Assembly (NCBI RefSeq): GCF_024343615.1
Contig: NZ_RJUB01000039.1
Span: forward strand, 1-64,000
DNA: 64,000 nt
Origin: Ferruginibacter sp. HRS2-29
Lineage (GTDB): Bacteria > Bacteroidota > Bacteroidia > Chitinophagales > Chitinophagaceae
Reading direction: 5' to 3'
Positions 26,991 through 34,359 of this stretch are shown piece by piece. Both the position numbers and the translations under genes were made by a program. A model generated the notes under the pieces. That model had not been told where the DNA came from, did no database searches, and saw nothing but the letters and a program-made list of their open reading frames with translations. The stretch's first letter is position 1. Every line of letters begins with the position of its first letter.

Positions 26991-27765
26991 GTTGCGCTGC
27001 TTTTACAAATATTTCCGAGTGAGCCAATCTTGTTTCTAAAAAGCGGATGTAAACATTCCGGTGTTCGTCTATGGTTGCAAATGTCGTATCAGCCGCCAGC
27101 CATTCGTCGGGTATCAAGGCCGCAATGGCGCGGATCGTATCACCATCGATCATTTTACGGAAGCGTTCATTCACCGCATCAAGTTCCGACGCCTGCGGCA
27201 ACAATACATGATCCTTCACCAGCGCAAATGGCTGAACCGCCTTCTCCTCCCAGCCTTGCCAGCTATGATGAAAATATAAAGCGGCACCATGATCGATCAG
27301 CCACAACTCCTTGTGCCACCAAAGCATATTGGTATTACGCACCGTGCGATCCATATTGGTCAGCAGGCAATCGAGCCATACGATCTCTGATGCCGGCAAC
27401 GGTTCGATGGTATTGACTGCAGGATCGTAAGTGATGGAACCAGAAAGATAATGCAAGCCAAGATTAAGCCCATGACTGGCTTTCAGCAGATCCTGTATTT
27501 CTTCATCCGGCTCGGTGCGGCCAAAAGCAGTATCAAGTTCGGCAAACACCAGCTCCGGCACACGCAAGCCCAATGCCCTGGCCATTTCTCCACCGATGAG
27601 TTCGGCAATCAATGCTTTCACTCCCTGCCCCGCCCCCTTGAATTTTATTACATACAAAAATTCATCATCCGCTTCCATGATCGCCGGAAGCGAACCACCT
27701 TCACGCAGCGGTGTGACATAACGTGTAAGGTTCACGTGGCGGAGTTGAAAACCATTGTAGTCCAT
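26968..27765 (-). CDS. HipA-like kinase family protein
   Basis: Protein of the HipA_2 type, a small relative of the serine/threonine kinase toxin HipA. A nucleotide-loop-like segment (YVIKFKGAGQGVKALIAEL) lies N-terminal. The catalytic region reads TNMDRTVRNTNML, followed by the metal-binding LIDHGAAL in place of DFG. The start at 27765 (MDYNGFQ) matches the first conserved segment; the frame runs open to 27855, but those residues come from the upstream repeat. It overlaps DUF3037 by 23 bases. Its substrate is not known, and a toxin role is only a possibility. Confidence 0.82.
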   Translation of the reverse strand: MDYNGFQLRHVNLTRYVTPLREGGSLPAIMEADDEFLYVIKFKGAGQGVKALIAELIGGEMARALGLRVPELVFAELDTAFGRTEPDEEIQDLLKASHGLNLGLHYLSGSITYDPAVNTIEPLPASEIVWLDCLLTNMDRTVRNTNMLWWHKELWLIDHGAALYFHHSWQGWEEKAVQPFALVKDHVLLPQASELDAVNERFRKMIDGDTIRAIAALIPDEWLAADTTFATIDEHRNVYIRFLETRLAHSEIFVKAAQHARESLI

Positions 27766-27798
27766 GATAAAATAAATAGAACCCGAAATTAAACAAAC

Positions 27799-28005
27799 AA
27801 ACGCAAATCGCAGATTAAAGATGATTACGCGGATCACGCACATTATTCTCTTCACTGCGTGAAAAACGAAGATGCAGTTTGCAAAATTTTGAGTTTGTTC
27901 ATTAACTCAAATTTTTACAAACTGCATTTTCATTTCCTGCTTTGGAGGAATAATCTGCGTGATCCATTCATCCATTTCAAATCAGCGATTTTTATCCTTC
28001 TTCGC
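27799..28005. repeat. Nested multi-hairpin element, copy B
   Basis: The core arms GATGCAGTTTGCAAAATTTT (from 27871) and AAATTTTTACAAACTGCATT (to about 27929) are complementary apart from a few positions. Side hairpins TTCAC-TGC-GTGAA and TTCCT-AGGAA lie on either side. Outer arms with AATCGCAGATT and AATCAGCGATTT are present. It is the most diverged of the three copies and fills the gap between the HipA-like start and the next gene end. Confidence 0.8.
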
Positions 28006-28034
28006 TCCGCTAAAATTCTTAATTCTTAATTGCT

Positions 28035-29123
28035 TCAGGGTTTATATTCAAATACAAGTACTGCATTCTCTTCCATGCTTGCTTTGGAACGTAACTCATA
28101 CCGTTGTTTGCCTGCTGTAACTACCACCAATGCTGTATTAGGCGGTATACTGCCAAGATTTTCTGCATACATGGTGATCTCGTGGATCTCTTTTCCTTCA
28201 TCCAGGTCGATGTTGAGCTCGATGGCTTTTTCCGACAAACGTTGATGGCTGACCAGTAAACGGCCGTTGTAAAAAACCGAGACCGTATCATTGTCAACCG
28301 TACCATTATCATACAGCTTCAGGTTTAGATGATTGGTGCTGACCGTAACCCTGCTTTGCTCTGTTTTTTTCCTCGCATTCATTTGCCGCAAAATTGCGCT
28401 GTTGGTTTCAGTTGGTTTTATCTGTACCGGTACCTGCACAGGTTTGGCAGGCAATAAAGGTTCTTTTTTCTCCGGTGTTTTCACGATCGGCTTGTCTGCA
28501 GGTTTTACCACTGGTTTCGTTACAGGCCTGGGAGTTACCGGTTTTACCGTCGGTTTTGTTTCAGGCGCTTTGGCCACAACAGGCGGCGGGGCCGGAGTAA
28601 CTTTTTTTACCAATGGTTTTGGCGGAGTTGTCCTACTGGTTGTTTTGGGAAAACATGGCGGCATGGAAGAAAATTTCTTCGGAGTTGAGGATACTCTTTT
28701 AATGATGAAAATATCTTCTTCATCGATGCTGCTGCCTAAGAAGGAAGACAGCAGGTCCTCGTGTATCCGCATGGCATGTAAAGTATTGCGGTTATCCCCT
28801 TCCTGGCGCCAGATTTTTATACGCATCAATACATGCGTACCACTGTTTTGCAGAAAAACGGTGCCGAACATCAGTCCGAGGTTTTTAGACTGATCGTATC
28901 TGCCTTCGAGTTTTGCCCGGCAATAACTGGCCGGATTGGATAATACATAATCGTAGGTAAATCCACAAAGATCATATCCCTGCTGCTGAATATTCACCTG
29001 GATGAAAGTACCACCGGTTCCACTCATCACCCCTTCCCATGAGCCGGTGATGTTTTGTGCGGCCAATTGGCCGGTGGCGAAAAAGAAAAGAAAAGTAAGA
29101 AAGAACGAATACACAGCTTTCAT
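28035..29123 (-). CDS. Secreted protein with Pro/Lys-rich linker
   Basis: Signal peptide ending QLAAQ. The N-terminal domain (about 24-150) is beta-rich (ITGSWEGVMSGTGGTFIQV, AKLEGRYDQSKNLGL) and resembles a lipocalin-like or DUF fold. A linker of about 80 residues is dominated by Pro, Lys, Val and Thr in imperfect repeats. The C-terminal domain (about 250-362) has a pattern seen in other Bacteroidota secreted proteins (VFYNGRLLV, ITMYAENLGSIPPNTALVVV). Function is not known. Confidence 0.68.
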   Translation of the reverse strand: MKAVYSFFLTFLFFFATGQLAAQNITGSWEGVMSGTGGTFIQVNIQQQGYDLCGFTYDYVLSNPASYCRAKLEGRYDQSKNLGLMFGTVFLQNSGTHVLMRIKIWRQEGDNRNTLHAMRIHEDLLSSFLGSSIDEEDIFIIKRVSSTPKKFSSMPPCFPKTTSRTTPPKPLVKKVTPAPPPVVAKAPETKPTVKPVTPRPVTKPVVKPADKPIVKTPEKKEPLLPAKPVQVPVQIKPTETNSAILRQMNARKKTEQSRVTVSTNHLNLKLYDNGTVDNDTVSVFYNGRLLVSHQRLSEKAIELNIDLDEGKEIHEITMYAENLGSIPPNTALVVVTAGKQRYELRSKASMEENAVLVFEYKP

Positions 29124-29201
29124 GCAGGCTTATTTTAGCGCAATATAATATGAAATAAAAGATGAAGGAATAGTGATTTGTTAAATGGGATGAACGGATG
29201 A

Positions 29202-29350
29202 GAAGGTTTCCCTCATGTTTCTACAGATGGTGCGCCTAGAGGAAAATTTTTCAGCAATGATATCAAAGACGGAACAGAAATAAGCCCCTGGTACGGAGTA
29301 TTCATGAATTACAATGAAGGCAGGAACCAGATGATGATATGGGGTTATTT
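29202..29350 (+). pseudogene. Possible gene remnant
   Basis: In the gap before the metallo-beta-lactamase gene an open plus-strand frame without a start codon encodes DGAPRGKFFSNDIKDG then EISPWYGVFMNYNEGRN and MMIWGYF. This reads like the middle of a real protein (balanced composition, aromatic beta pattern), beginning after a TGA at 29199 and continuing antisense into the neighbour. It is probably a fragment left by a deletion. I do not recognise the parent family. Confidence 0.35.
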
Positions 29351-30223
29351 CCTAAGCCTCTCATTAAGTTCTTGGTGCAATTCATCCAGGTATTCGTCAT
29401 ACCCTTTTCTGTCTGCAAAAGCCGCAGGATTGTAGGCATCTCCGGGTTGATGTTTTTTATGCAATTCAAACTGGCTGGCGTGTGAAGCTACCCAGATGTC
29501 AAACTCAAGCCCTTTCATGGCTTTGATGGTGTAGGTGTAATCGGCAGTGATCTGCGGATAAGCCGGGATCCTGTCAAATGCGCTGTCCGTAACGATCGTA
29601 GGCATATTTGCGATCAGCACTTTCCACGAACGTACCGGATCTTTAACGGTCAGTAAAAAACTGCAGGAACCTTTTGTATGCCCGGGATGGCTCAGCATCG
29701 TAAGTTTTGTATCACCCAGTTGTATCACATCACCATCATGCAGCAAACGGTCCGGCCTGATCGGTTCAAAGCTCATGCTATCCCCGCCCAGCGCATAATC
29801 CGAACTGCCGCCATCTAATGCCGATGCAGCATCCGGCGCATTGATCATGAATTTTGCATGGGTCTGTTTTTTTATGGAAGCCATCGCCCCCAGATGGTCG
29901 TGATGTGCCTGTGTGTTCAGCAATATCTTCGTATCCTTCAACTTAAAACCCAGTGCTTTTATATTCGTCGCAAGTTGTGTATCCGAAGATGCCAGCCCGG
30001 TATTGATAAGGATATTGCCTTTTTTAGTGGTGATGAGGTAACAGGCAAGATCGTTTGTACCCACATAATAAAGGTTTCCTGCAATGCGAAAAGGCTGATA
30101 AGACTGGCTCCATTCGGGCTTTTCGGACAGGGATTTCTTTATTTGTTTTTGTGCAAAGGCTGATTGCGTTGCAATACATATCACTACTGCAAGCAGGATA
30201 TTTTTTGTAATAACATGAAACAT
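29345..30223 (-). CDS. Subclass B3 metallo-beta-lactamase, GOB-like
   Basis: Periplasmic metallo-hydrolase with a signal peptide ending SAFAQ. The active-site motif reads QAHHDH, that is Gln-x-His-x-Asp-His: the first zinc-binding His of the common HxHxDH is Gln, as in GOB enzymes of Elizabethkingia. The other ligands are in SHPGHTKGS and VASHASQF. GSSDYALGGD and RPDRLLHDGD are B3-typical. It probably hydrolyses beta-lactams including carbapenems, though activity is inferred. The start at 30223 gives the best signal peptide; an upstream ATG at 30256 adds 11 residues. Confidence 0.88.
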   Translation of the reverse strand: MFHVITKNILLAVVICIATQSAFAQKQIKKSLSEKPEWSQSYQPFRIAGNLYYVGTNDLACYLITTKKGNILINTGLASSDTQLATNIKALGFKLKDTKILLNTQAHHDHLGAMASIKKQTHAKFMINAPDAASALDGGSSDYALGGDSMSFEPIRPDRLLHDGDVIQLGDTKLTMLSHPGHTKGSCSFLLTVKDPVRSWKVLIANMPTIVTDSAFDRIPAYPQITADYTYTIKAMKGLEFDIWVASHASQFELHKKHQPGDAYNPAAFADRKGYDEYLDELHQELNERLRK

Positions 30224-30406
30224 GATGAAGGGAGAATTTTGAGATTTCTTCAGCAAAGATATTGTGTTTTTAAACTACAGTAACAACTTGTCTATTATTT
30301 TAGTCGTTCGTCGATTTGAACACCCCGGCCACTCCTGCAAAGCCTACTCTTGTATAATAATTGCAAGTTGGATTCCCAACATGAATTCACAATATAAATT
30401 CTCATT

Positions 30407-32161
30407 ATGAAACCGCTCGTATTTCTTCCTTTATTGCTGGCCTGCAGCATTGCTTCTGCACAATTAAAAAAAAGTACCAAAGTATTGACGAATCCAAAAG
30501 TTACACCAAAGGTACAGGTGGTGGAACCGCCAAAGAAGAATGGAGTCGGCTCTGCTGATCTGTCAAAGGCAAAAGTCGGCGAACTCAATGCCGGTGCGGC
30601 AAGAGCACTGGGATATATCAACCCGATGGTAACCACCCTGAATGGCCAGAAGATATCGACAGTCATCGTTCCGCTCGACCAGGTAAGGGCTACCAATAAG
30701 GCGGGAGACAGGAAGACCAAGCCAAAAGACAAAGGCACTACGGAGGATAATGGGCTTATCTGTAAAAATTATTCCGTGTCACTCAGCCCCGAGTCCGAAA
30801 GTTTTGATGCACCATTGGCAGATAAGATGACGTTCACTTATCCGGGTGCGGCATACAATTACAATGATTATATCAAAAATAATGTGCAGCCCCCTCATAA
30901 CCGGTCGCCGCGAAACCCCATCATACTGCAGGTCTCGTCAAGTTCCGGTAACGGAAAGCAGGTACTGGTACAGGACCCTACCCGGAACAACCTGGATGAA
31001 GAAGTGGGTAAATTGAAATATGCTTTGCCCAGACAAGCCAATAATCTCAGCACGGAAATTTATGTACAGACGATCGTGAATGAAGCCTCATTTGCACTGA
31101 ACGTGGAAGCCGGCGGCGGTGGTTATGGTTTTAAAGCAAGTGCAAAGTTTGGCCTGAATTACGACAGTAGAAAAACATACATGAGCATTGATGCCAAACA
31201 AAAGAATTATGTGATCACCGCTAATCTGCCAGACCGTGCCGACAGCGGGTTTTACAAAGACCCTGCGGAAAATGCAAAAAATGAAAATGTGTATATGTCT
31301 TCGGTTACCTATGGCCGTCGTGTGATCGGTATTATCGAGACCGAACTCGACCAGGAGCACATGGAAGTGGGTGTGAAAGCATCCTACGATGGTTTCGGTG
31401 TGTCCGCCAATCTTGGGTTGGGCATTGTTGACAAGATGAGTCGCGGAAAAACTACTGTCCGTCTGTTATTTATTGGCGGCAATGGAGAAGTGATCACCAT
31501 CCCAAATCCCACAGCAGCTTCTGTACAGGCTACCATCAATCAATGGATGACGAACACCTCGGCACAGGCTGCCGTGCCTATCGAATATACATTTAAGAAC
31601 ATGCGCAACATCGGCATGCGCTGGGAAAGTGTTGCCAGCAATATCAATTACCAGCAATGTGTACCCAAACCACCTGCGGCCGCAGCTCCGCAGCCATGGG
31701 ATATTACGGTTACACTTAACAGCATCAGTAATAATAAAAGAGAAGGTGTAAAGCTGGGTATCTCACAATCAGTAGGAATACAGGCGAACGGCACCTGGAA
31801 GAATGAAAATTCGGGCAACGATAAACCGATCATCTGCTGGATGCAGGATTGGAGCGGTTGCCAGGTACCGCCGGAAATAGATTTCAAACAACCCTATCGT
31901 GTAGGCACTACGAGGAAATACACAATCAGCAATGATGAATATGAGAGCAATCCGATCTTCAGGGTAGATACAAAAAGAATTGTCACCTATCGCACCAGTA
32001 TCGGCGGAAGTACCAATGACAACACCAAAGTGCCGAAGTACGATGTGCGGTTGAAAGACATGGAATCCGTGTCCAGCTTTGATGTGCCCGCCAATATAAA
32101 CGGAAGGATCTTCAGCTTCAATTATACAGTGAAGATCATGCAGCGCCCACCCACGCAGTAA
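30407..32161 (+). CDS. Cholesterol-dependent cytolysin-like pore-forming protein
   Basis: Exported 584-residue protein (signal ending ASAQ) resembling the thiol-activated cytolysin family. In the middle it carries FGLNYDSRKTYMSIDAKQKN then YVITANLP, the pattern of the first membrane-inserting hairpin and adjacent strand of these toxins. YMSSVTYGRR (296-305) is the conserved YxSSVAYGR motif. VGVKASYDGFGVSANLGLG followed by VRLLFIGGNG matches the second hairpin and LGG strand. The cholesterol-binding undecapeptide ECTGLAWEWWR is absent, so the receptor should differ. CDC-like proteins are known in Elizabethkingia; the target here is unknown. Three secreted proteins follow on the same strand. 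Confidence 0.75.
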   Translation: MKPLVFLPLLLACSIASAQLKKSTKVLTNPKVTPKVQVVEPPKKNGVGSADLSKAKVGELNAGAARALGYINPMVTTLNGQKISTVIVPLDQVRATNKAGDRKTKPKDKGTTEDNGLICKNYSVSLSPESESFDAPLADKMTFTYPGAAYNYNDYIKNNVQPPHNRSPRNPIILQVSSSSGNGKQVLVQDPTRNNLDEEVGKLKYALPRQANNLSTEIYVQTIVNEASFALNVEAGGGGYGFKASAKFGLNYDSRKTYMSIDAKQKNYVITANLPDRADSGFYKDPAENAKNENVYMSSVTYGRRVIGIIETELDQEHMEVGVKASYDGFGVSANLGLGIVDKMSRGKTTVRLLFIGGNGEVITIPNPTAASVQATINQWMTNTSAQAAVPIEYTFKNMRNIGMRWESVASNINYQQCVPKPPAAAAPQPWDITVTLNSISNNKREGVKLGISQSVGIQANGTWKNENSGNDKPIICWMQDWSGCQVPPEIDFKQPYRVGTTRKYTISNDEYESNPIFRVDTKRIVTYRTSIGGSTNDNTKVPKYDVRLKDMESVSSFDVPANINGRIFSFNYTVKIMQRPPTQ

Positions 32162-32195
32162 TCAATTACGAATTGAAAATTAAGAATTACGAATG
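32162..32195. repeat. AATTACGAATT word array
   Basis: Words of the type AATTACGAATTGAAAATTAAG follow directly on the cytolysin-like stop codon. It is a single-armed relative of the array at 20570-20601. Confidence 0.55.
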
Positions 32196-32256
32196 GCTCT
32201 TACGTTAGCTGTTCTTTTCAAATATCACAGTGTAAACAAAAAAAATAATAATCATT

Positions 32257-32844
32257 ATGAAAAAAATATCTGTTGCAGCCAAAAGCGCTACCCTGCTGAT
32301 CCTTGTGATACTGTCTTCTTTCTTTGCGAAAGCAGCACTAAAACCGGGGATGTTGATCGCCGGACAATTTGATAATAATACCAAAACAATATTTGTTGCC
32401 GCAGTAACATCCGTAAACGGAAAACAATTTACCTGCAGGTTTGTACAATCGAATGTAGAATATGTTTTTACTTCTAACGAAGAAGGAGAAGGCACCGTGG
32501 TGAGCAGCAAAGGCGGAAAATACGCCAAAGGAACCAAATTTCTTTTTGTAGAATACCAGATATCAGACGACACTTATGGCTGTCTCATAAGCAGGAAAGA
32601 GAATACGGAAGTGATAGCAAGGTTCCCGGATAACAAATCATACCTGGGTACTATTTATAGCTTCAACGAAGAAGGCGGTTTTACGGTGATGTTTACACAT
32701 TCTCTCAGTGTTTATGATTTTGACAAAAATGGCGTGGTTGTTTCTCAGAAAGGCGGCGCCTATCCGAAAGGCACACCTGCCAAAATTTTCTGTGCAGAGC
32801 TGGTTGGGCCGGTTCCCGTAGGAATGACATTGCCCAAGCCATAA
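32257..32844 (+). CDS. Secreted protein with duplicated small domain
   Basis: Signal peptide ending FFAKA. The mature part consists of two related units (about 35-100 and 119-182). Both have a short beta pattern ending in a shared motif, VVSSKGGKYAKGT in the first and VVSQKGGAYPKGT in the second. This suggests a Tudor/SH3-like barrel duplicated in tandem. I know of no function. It is the second gene of the cytolysin-like cluster. Confidence 0.65.
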   Translation: MKKISVAAKSATLLILVILSSFFAKAALKPGMLIAGQFDNNTKTIFVAAVTSVNGKQFTCRFVQSNVEYVFTSNEEGEGTVVSSKGGKYAKGTKFLFVEYQISDDTYGCLISRKENTEVIARFPDNKSYLGTIYSFNEEGGFTVMFTHSLSVYDFDKNGVVVSQKGGAYPKGTPAKIFCAELVGPVPVGMTLPKP

Positions 32845-32868
32845 AGATCGCCTTTAAATTTTCCTCCA

Positions 32869-33684
32869 ATGAAAAAAATACTCTTGCTCTGTTTATTATT
32901 GACCGGGTCAACCCTGGTGGCAACGGCTTTTCGGCCTGGTAACGATTCGGTGAATGTGCCCGAATGCATCAAAAAACTCAGCCGCCCGGGATCCAAAAGC
33001 ATCCGCTCTTACAATGGCGGTCAACAATTTACTAAACCGTACACGTTGAAGAATGGTAAAACAGTATTTGCTTTTAATTCGGAAGCCTCTATCGGTTGCA
33101 ACTCCAATCAGCCTGCTGGCACGAAATATTTCGATGACTCCTGCAGGATGATCGCCTATTTTCCCGGCAGGTTCTCCATCAGGCAAGGTTTCAAACCCTT
33201 TGTTGCAAATGAATACGAACCAACCGATTTTCCCGAAGCGTCAACAGGCGACTACCCTGTTTATTTCGCAGAACTTGCAAAAACAACGCAGGAAAATAAC
33301 GCGAAGGTCCGTAACCCTTTCCCGGTAGAAAAAACTTTCCGGATCGGAAAAAAGGAAGACAATTCATTGGATTTTAAAACAGGCGACATCATCAGAATAT
33401 CAACGAGGAACGGGTTGCGGCATTACCGGAATAATGTATTGGTAAACAATTACAAGATACTTCCGCAACTGGCCATCTTTACCATAGAAGCGAAATGTAA
33501 GGTAGCGCCCTGTTTTACTATTGATAAAAATGAAGTCGTATTTTACCTCGATGGTTCACAACGTTTCATTGATATCAGGAACAATACATTCTTTGTTTCC
33601 ATCAACCGGTATTCGTACCTGAACAAACCTGCCAGTACCATGCGCATCCCCTGGAAAAAAGCCTATCAGCTGACAGAATTATGA
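32869..33684 (+). CDS. Secreted hypothetical protein
   Basis: Signal peptide (LLLCLLLTGSTLVATAF). The mature protein of about 250 residues contains five cysteines, enough for two disulfides, and is beta-rich (KTVFAFNSEASIGCNSN, CFTIDKNEVVFYLDG). No family was recognised. It begins 24 bases after the previous stop. Its stop overlaps an in-frame ATG of the next gene as ATGA. Confidence 0.6.
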   Translation: MKKILLLCLLLTGSTLVATAFRPGNDSVNVPECIKKLSRPGSKSIRSYNGGQQFTKPYTLKNGKTVFAFNSEASIGCNSNQPAGTKYFDDSCRMIAYFPGRFSIRQGFKPFVANEYEPTDFPEASTGDYPVYFAELAKTTQENNAKVRNPFPVEKTFRIGKKEDNSLDFKTGDIIRISTRNGLRHYRNNVLVNNYKILPQLAIFTIEAKCKVAPCFTIDKNEVVFYLDGSQRFIDIRNNTFFVSINRYSYLNKPASTMRIPWKKAYQLTEL

Positions 33685-33716
33685 GCCCCGGTATTTTACA
33701 TTTAAATCATTTTACG

Positions 33717-34178
33717 ATGAATACTTTTTTAATGATCAGTTGTTTGCTAATGGGTAAATTTTATTTTACCGAAACCGTCAATCCCTTACCAGTAAACAGT
33801 TGGGAAATAACAGGAATGATTCCCGAAAGGGCATCACAGCTTTCCATCATTTTTCCCAAAAATAATCAGAAGGTTCGCGGTGAATACAAGGTGTACGGAA
33901 AAGCCTCTCCTGGCGCAACAGTAAAGCTTACGGTCACCAGCAAATATTTCAAGACTGCACATGATAATCAGGACAGGATATCCAAAGGAGAAGGGCCGCT
34001 CAACCGCATGAACCGGAAGTTTACACTTACTGCCGATCGTAATGGTACGTGGACACTCAAAAGTATTGAGCTTCGCAATGCCGGCTGGGAAGAGAGTTTC
34101 GCGATAAAAGCTATGAGTGAAGGAAAAACCATAACCATCAATGTATATGATAATGTACATCCGGTAAGGATGGATTGA
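33717..34178 (+). CDS. Secreted Ig-like domain protein
   Basis: Short exported protein with one bacterial Ig-like domain: IIFPKNNQKVRGEYKVYGKA, SPGATVKLTV, then RKFTLTADRNGTWTLKSIEL and ITINVYDN. Such domains occur in adhesins and surface proteins. The ATG at 33717 gives a signal-like N-terminus (MNTFLMISCLLMGKFYF). An earlier ATG at 33681 overlaps the previous stop (ATGA) and would add 12 residues; coupling argues for it, the signal argues against. It is last in the cluster. Confidence 0.6.
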   Translation: MNTFLMISCLLMGKFYFTETVNPLPVNSWEITGMIPERASQLSIIFPKNNQKVRGEYKVYGKASPGATVKLTVTSKYFKTAHDNQDRISKGEGPLNRMNRKFTLTADRNGTWTLKSIELRNAGWEESFAIKAMSEGKTITINVYDNVHPVRMD

Positions 34179-34182
34179 TAAG

Positions 34183-34285
34183 AGATTTCCCGTTGATAAG
34201 CACTGACGAATACACGCAGATTTTCGCATATTTCAACTCAGCGGGCATCTGCGTATATTCATCTGCGTTAGCCTGCGGGAAAAAC
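34183..34285. repeat. Imperfect inverted repeat with CGAATACACGCAGAT arms
   Basis: TTCCCGTTG and GAATACACGCAGATTTTCGC on the left are partly complementary to GCATCTGCGTATATTCATC and CTGCGGGAA on the right. It lies between the Ig-like gene and the sensor kinase gene. Confidence 0.6.
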
Positions 34286-34359
34286 TTGTGCTGGAGAAAG
34301 ATAGATTTTTCCGTATTTTTAAATGATACGACTTATCTCTTCACCCCGCAACCATCTGC

